From Pseudomonadota bacterium (GTDB lineage: Bacteria > Pseudomonadota > Alphaproteobacteria > Rhizobiales > Hyphomicrobiaceae), in contig JAEYPL010000036.1 in the NCBI GenBank assembly GCA_023410905.1, forward strand, positions 1-22,624: a stretch of 22,624 nucleotides of DNA. The letters run 5' to 3'. Both the position numbers and the translations under genes were made by a program. Positions 21,781-22,624 of the stretch are shown here, piece after piece (positions within the stretch are counted from its first letter, which is position 1; the number at the start of each line of letters is the position of its first letter). Under the pieces are notes generated by a model. It had not been told where the DNA came from. It ran no database searches and saw only the letters and a list, made by a program, of their open reading frames with translations.

Positions 21781-22624
21781 ATGAGCGAGCCGAGCGTGAT
21801 TGATGTTCTAACCTCTGCCGGCCTGCCAGCGCGCCCCACAGTAGATTGGGCATCGTCGGAGCCGGTCGGCACGCAGGACCTCGCATCGGATCGCAGCGTT
21901 TACGGCGCCTATTGGTCTGCTGGCGCGCGTCTGCTGTCTGCATTGCCGAAGAAGCCGGCGCGGAATGCGTCCGAGCGAGCAGCGGCCGAAGCCATTCTTT
22001 CGGCTACGCGTGCCGCGCGTGATCGCTTTTTGGTAGCGCATGCGTGCGCTGTCTACGATGAGCTGACCGCCGACTGCTCTCGTTTCGTCCGTCTCGAAGA
22101 TCTCATCTATCTGGCTGCGGATATCGTGCCGGGGCTCGTGCCATCGCGGCAGGAGGTGGCAGTCGAAGCCGCGCTCGACCAGCGCGACAAGGACGGTATC
22201 GAAATCGATCAGGGTCTCTTCATCTCACGCGTTCTCGCGAACGAGCGCACGGGCTTGCACCTTTGTCATACTATGTTGCTCCCGCGCGGTGACAGCGCCG
22301 ATCCTGCGGCGCGCTTTGCTGCCGAAGGCAGGCTCGATCTTGGGGCCGTACGCCTGGAGCGGCACGGGCGTACGGTCCATCTGACCGCAGCCCATCCGCG
22401 CTTTCTCAATGCGGAAGATGACACGACGCTTGATGCCATGGAGATCGCGACCGATGTCGCGATCCTGGATCCGGAGAGCGATATCGTTGTCATGCGCGGC
22501 GGACCGGTCGAGCATCCAAAATATCGCGATCGCCCCATCTTCGGCGCAGGCATCAATCTCACGCATCTCTATCGGGGTGGCATTCCCTATATCTGGTTCC
22601 CGCGGCGTGAGCTCGGTTACGTGC
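21781..22624 (+). CDS. DpgC-like enoyl-CoA hydratase-family oxygenase, 5' part
   Basis: The open frame covers 281 codons and runs off the right edge. It begins MSEPSVIDVL. The first 190 or so residues are helical and include YGAYWSAGARLLSALP and FLVAHACAVYDELT; then a crotonase-type core starts with LGAVRLERHGRTVHLT, FLNAEDD and FGAGINLTHLYRGGIPY, followed by RRELGYV. This order fits the cofactor-free arylacetyl-CoA dioxygenase DpgC of glycopeptide pathways, which turns 3,5-dihydroxyphenylacetyl-CoA into the glyoxylate. BoxC-type lyases fit less well. It is 22 bp after the PaaK-like gene and preceded by AAGGACG, suggesting one operon. Only the first part of the catalytic domain is visible, so activity cannot be judged. 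Confidence 0.8.
   Translation, partial: MSEPSVIDVLTSAGLPARPTVDWASSEPVGTQDLASDRSVYGAYWSAGARLLSALPKKPARNASERAAAEAILSATRAARDRFLVAHACAVYDELTADCSRFVRLEDLIYLAADIVPGLVPSRQEVAVEAALDQRDKDGIEIDQGLFISRVLANERTGLHLCHTMLLPRGDSADPAARFAAEGRLDLGAVRLERHGRTVHLTAAHPRFLNAEDDTTLDAMEIATDVAILDPESDIVVMRGGPVEHPKYRDRPIFGAGINLTHLYRGGIPYIWFPRRELGYV

Overview
The window is high-GC DNA with dense alphaproteobacterial gene content, most likely from a Hyphomicrobiales (Rhizobiales) relative. The reasons are the protein flavour, paired Mur-box-like sites (TTTGC/GCAAA dyads) upstream of a Mn/Zn-type ABC operon, a TRAP transporter tail, a flavin monooxygenase and a DpgC-like enzyme. I see no rRNA, tRNA, CRISPR array, insertion sequence or phage gene. 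It reads as chromosomal accessory or metabolic DNA.

Layout. Positions 2-88 hold the tail of a probable TRAP solute-binding protein, converging through a hairpin on a ThDP-dependent decarboxylase/acetolactate-synthase-like gene (182-1741, minus). Positions 2031-4331 (plus) encode the most striking protein: a secreted periplasmic-binding-protein domain fused to a complete pentameric ligand-gated ion channel. Next come an OmpA-family protein with a long low-complexity stalk (4604-6364), its terminator, and a broken HEXXH-type gene fragment on the minus strand (about 6423-6910).

A flavin-dependent monooxygenase (7068-8396) follows. After it lies a compact cassette: a 25-codon ORF ending in a run of cysteine codons (8623-8700, a likely cysteine-sensing leader peptide), two overlapping small genes of unknown function (8802-9044, 9041-9235), a very strong hairpin that buries the next ribosome-binding site (9262-9301), and an SDR-family gene lacking the canonical catalytic tyrosine (9307-10065).

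On the minus strand, 14122 down to 10069 is a four-gene TroABCD/MntABCD-type metal ABC importer (binding protein, ATPase, two permeases). One permease carries a C-terminal DtxR-like extension, and two Mur-like boxes lie upstream. An RND pump pair (adaptor 19029-17764, MexF-like permease 17679-14479) is divergent from a TetR regulator (19715-20305). Their shared intergenic region has a 42-bp dyad. The window ends in a PaaK-type aryl-CoA ligase (20454-21758) and a truncated DpgC-like oxygenase (21781 to the edge). Together these suggest activation of an arylacetate to its CoA thioester followed by oxidation to an arylglyoxylate.

Functions are assigned by recognising motifs and family resemblance by eye; no database search was run. 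Substrates for the decarboxylase, monooxygenase, SDR and aryl-CoA enzymes remain open.
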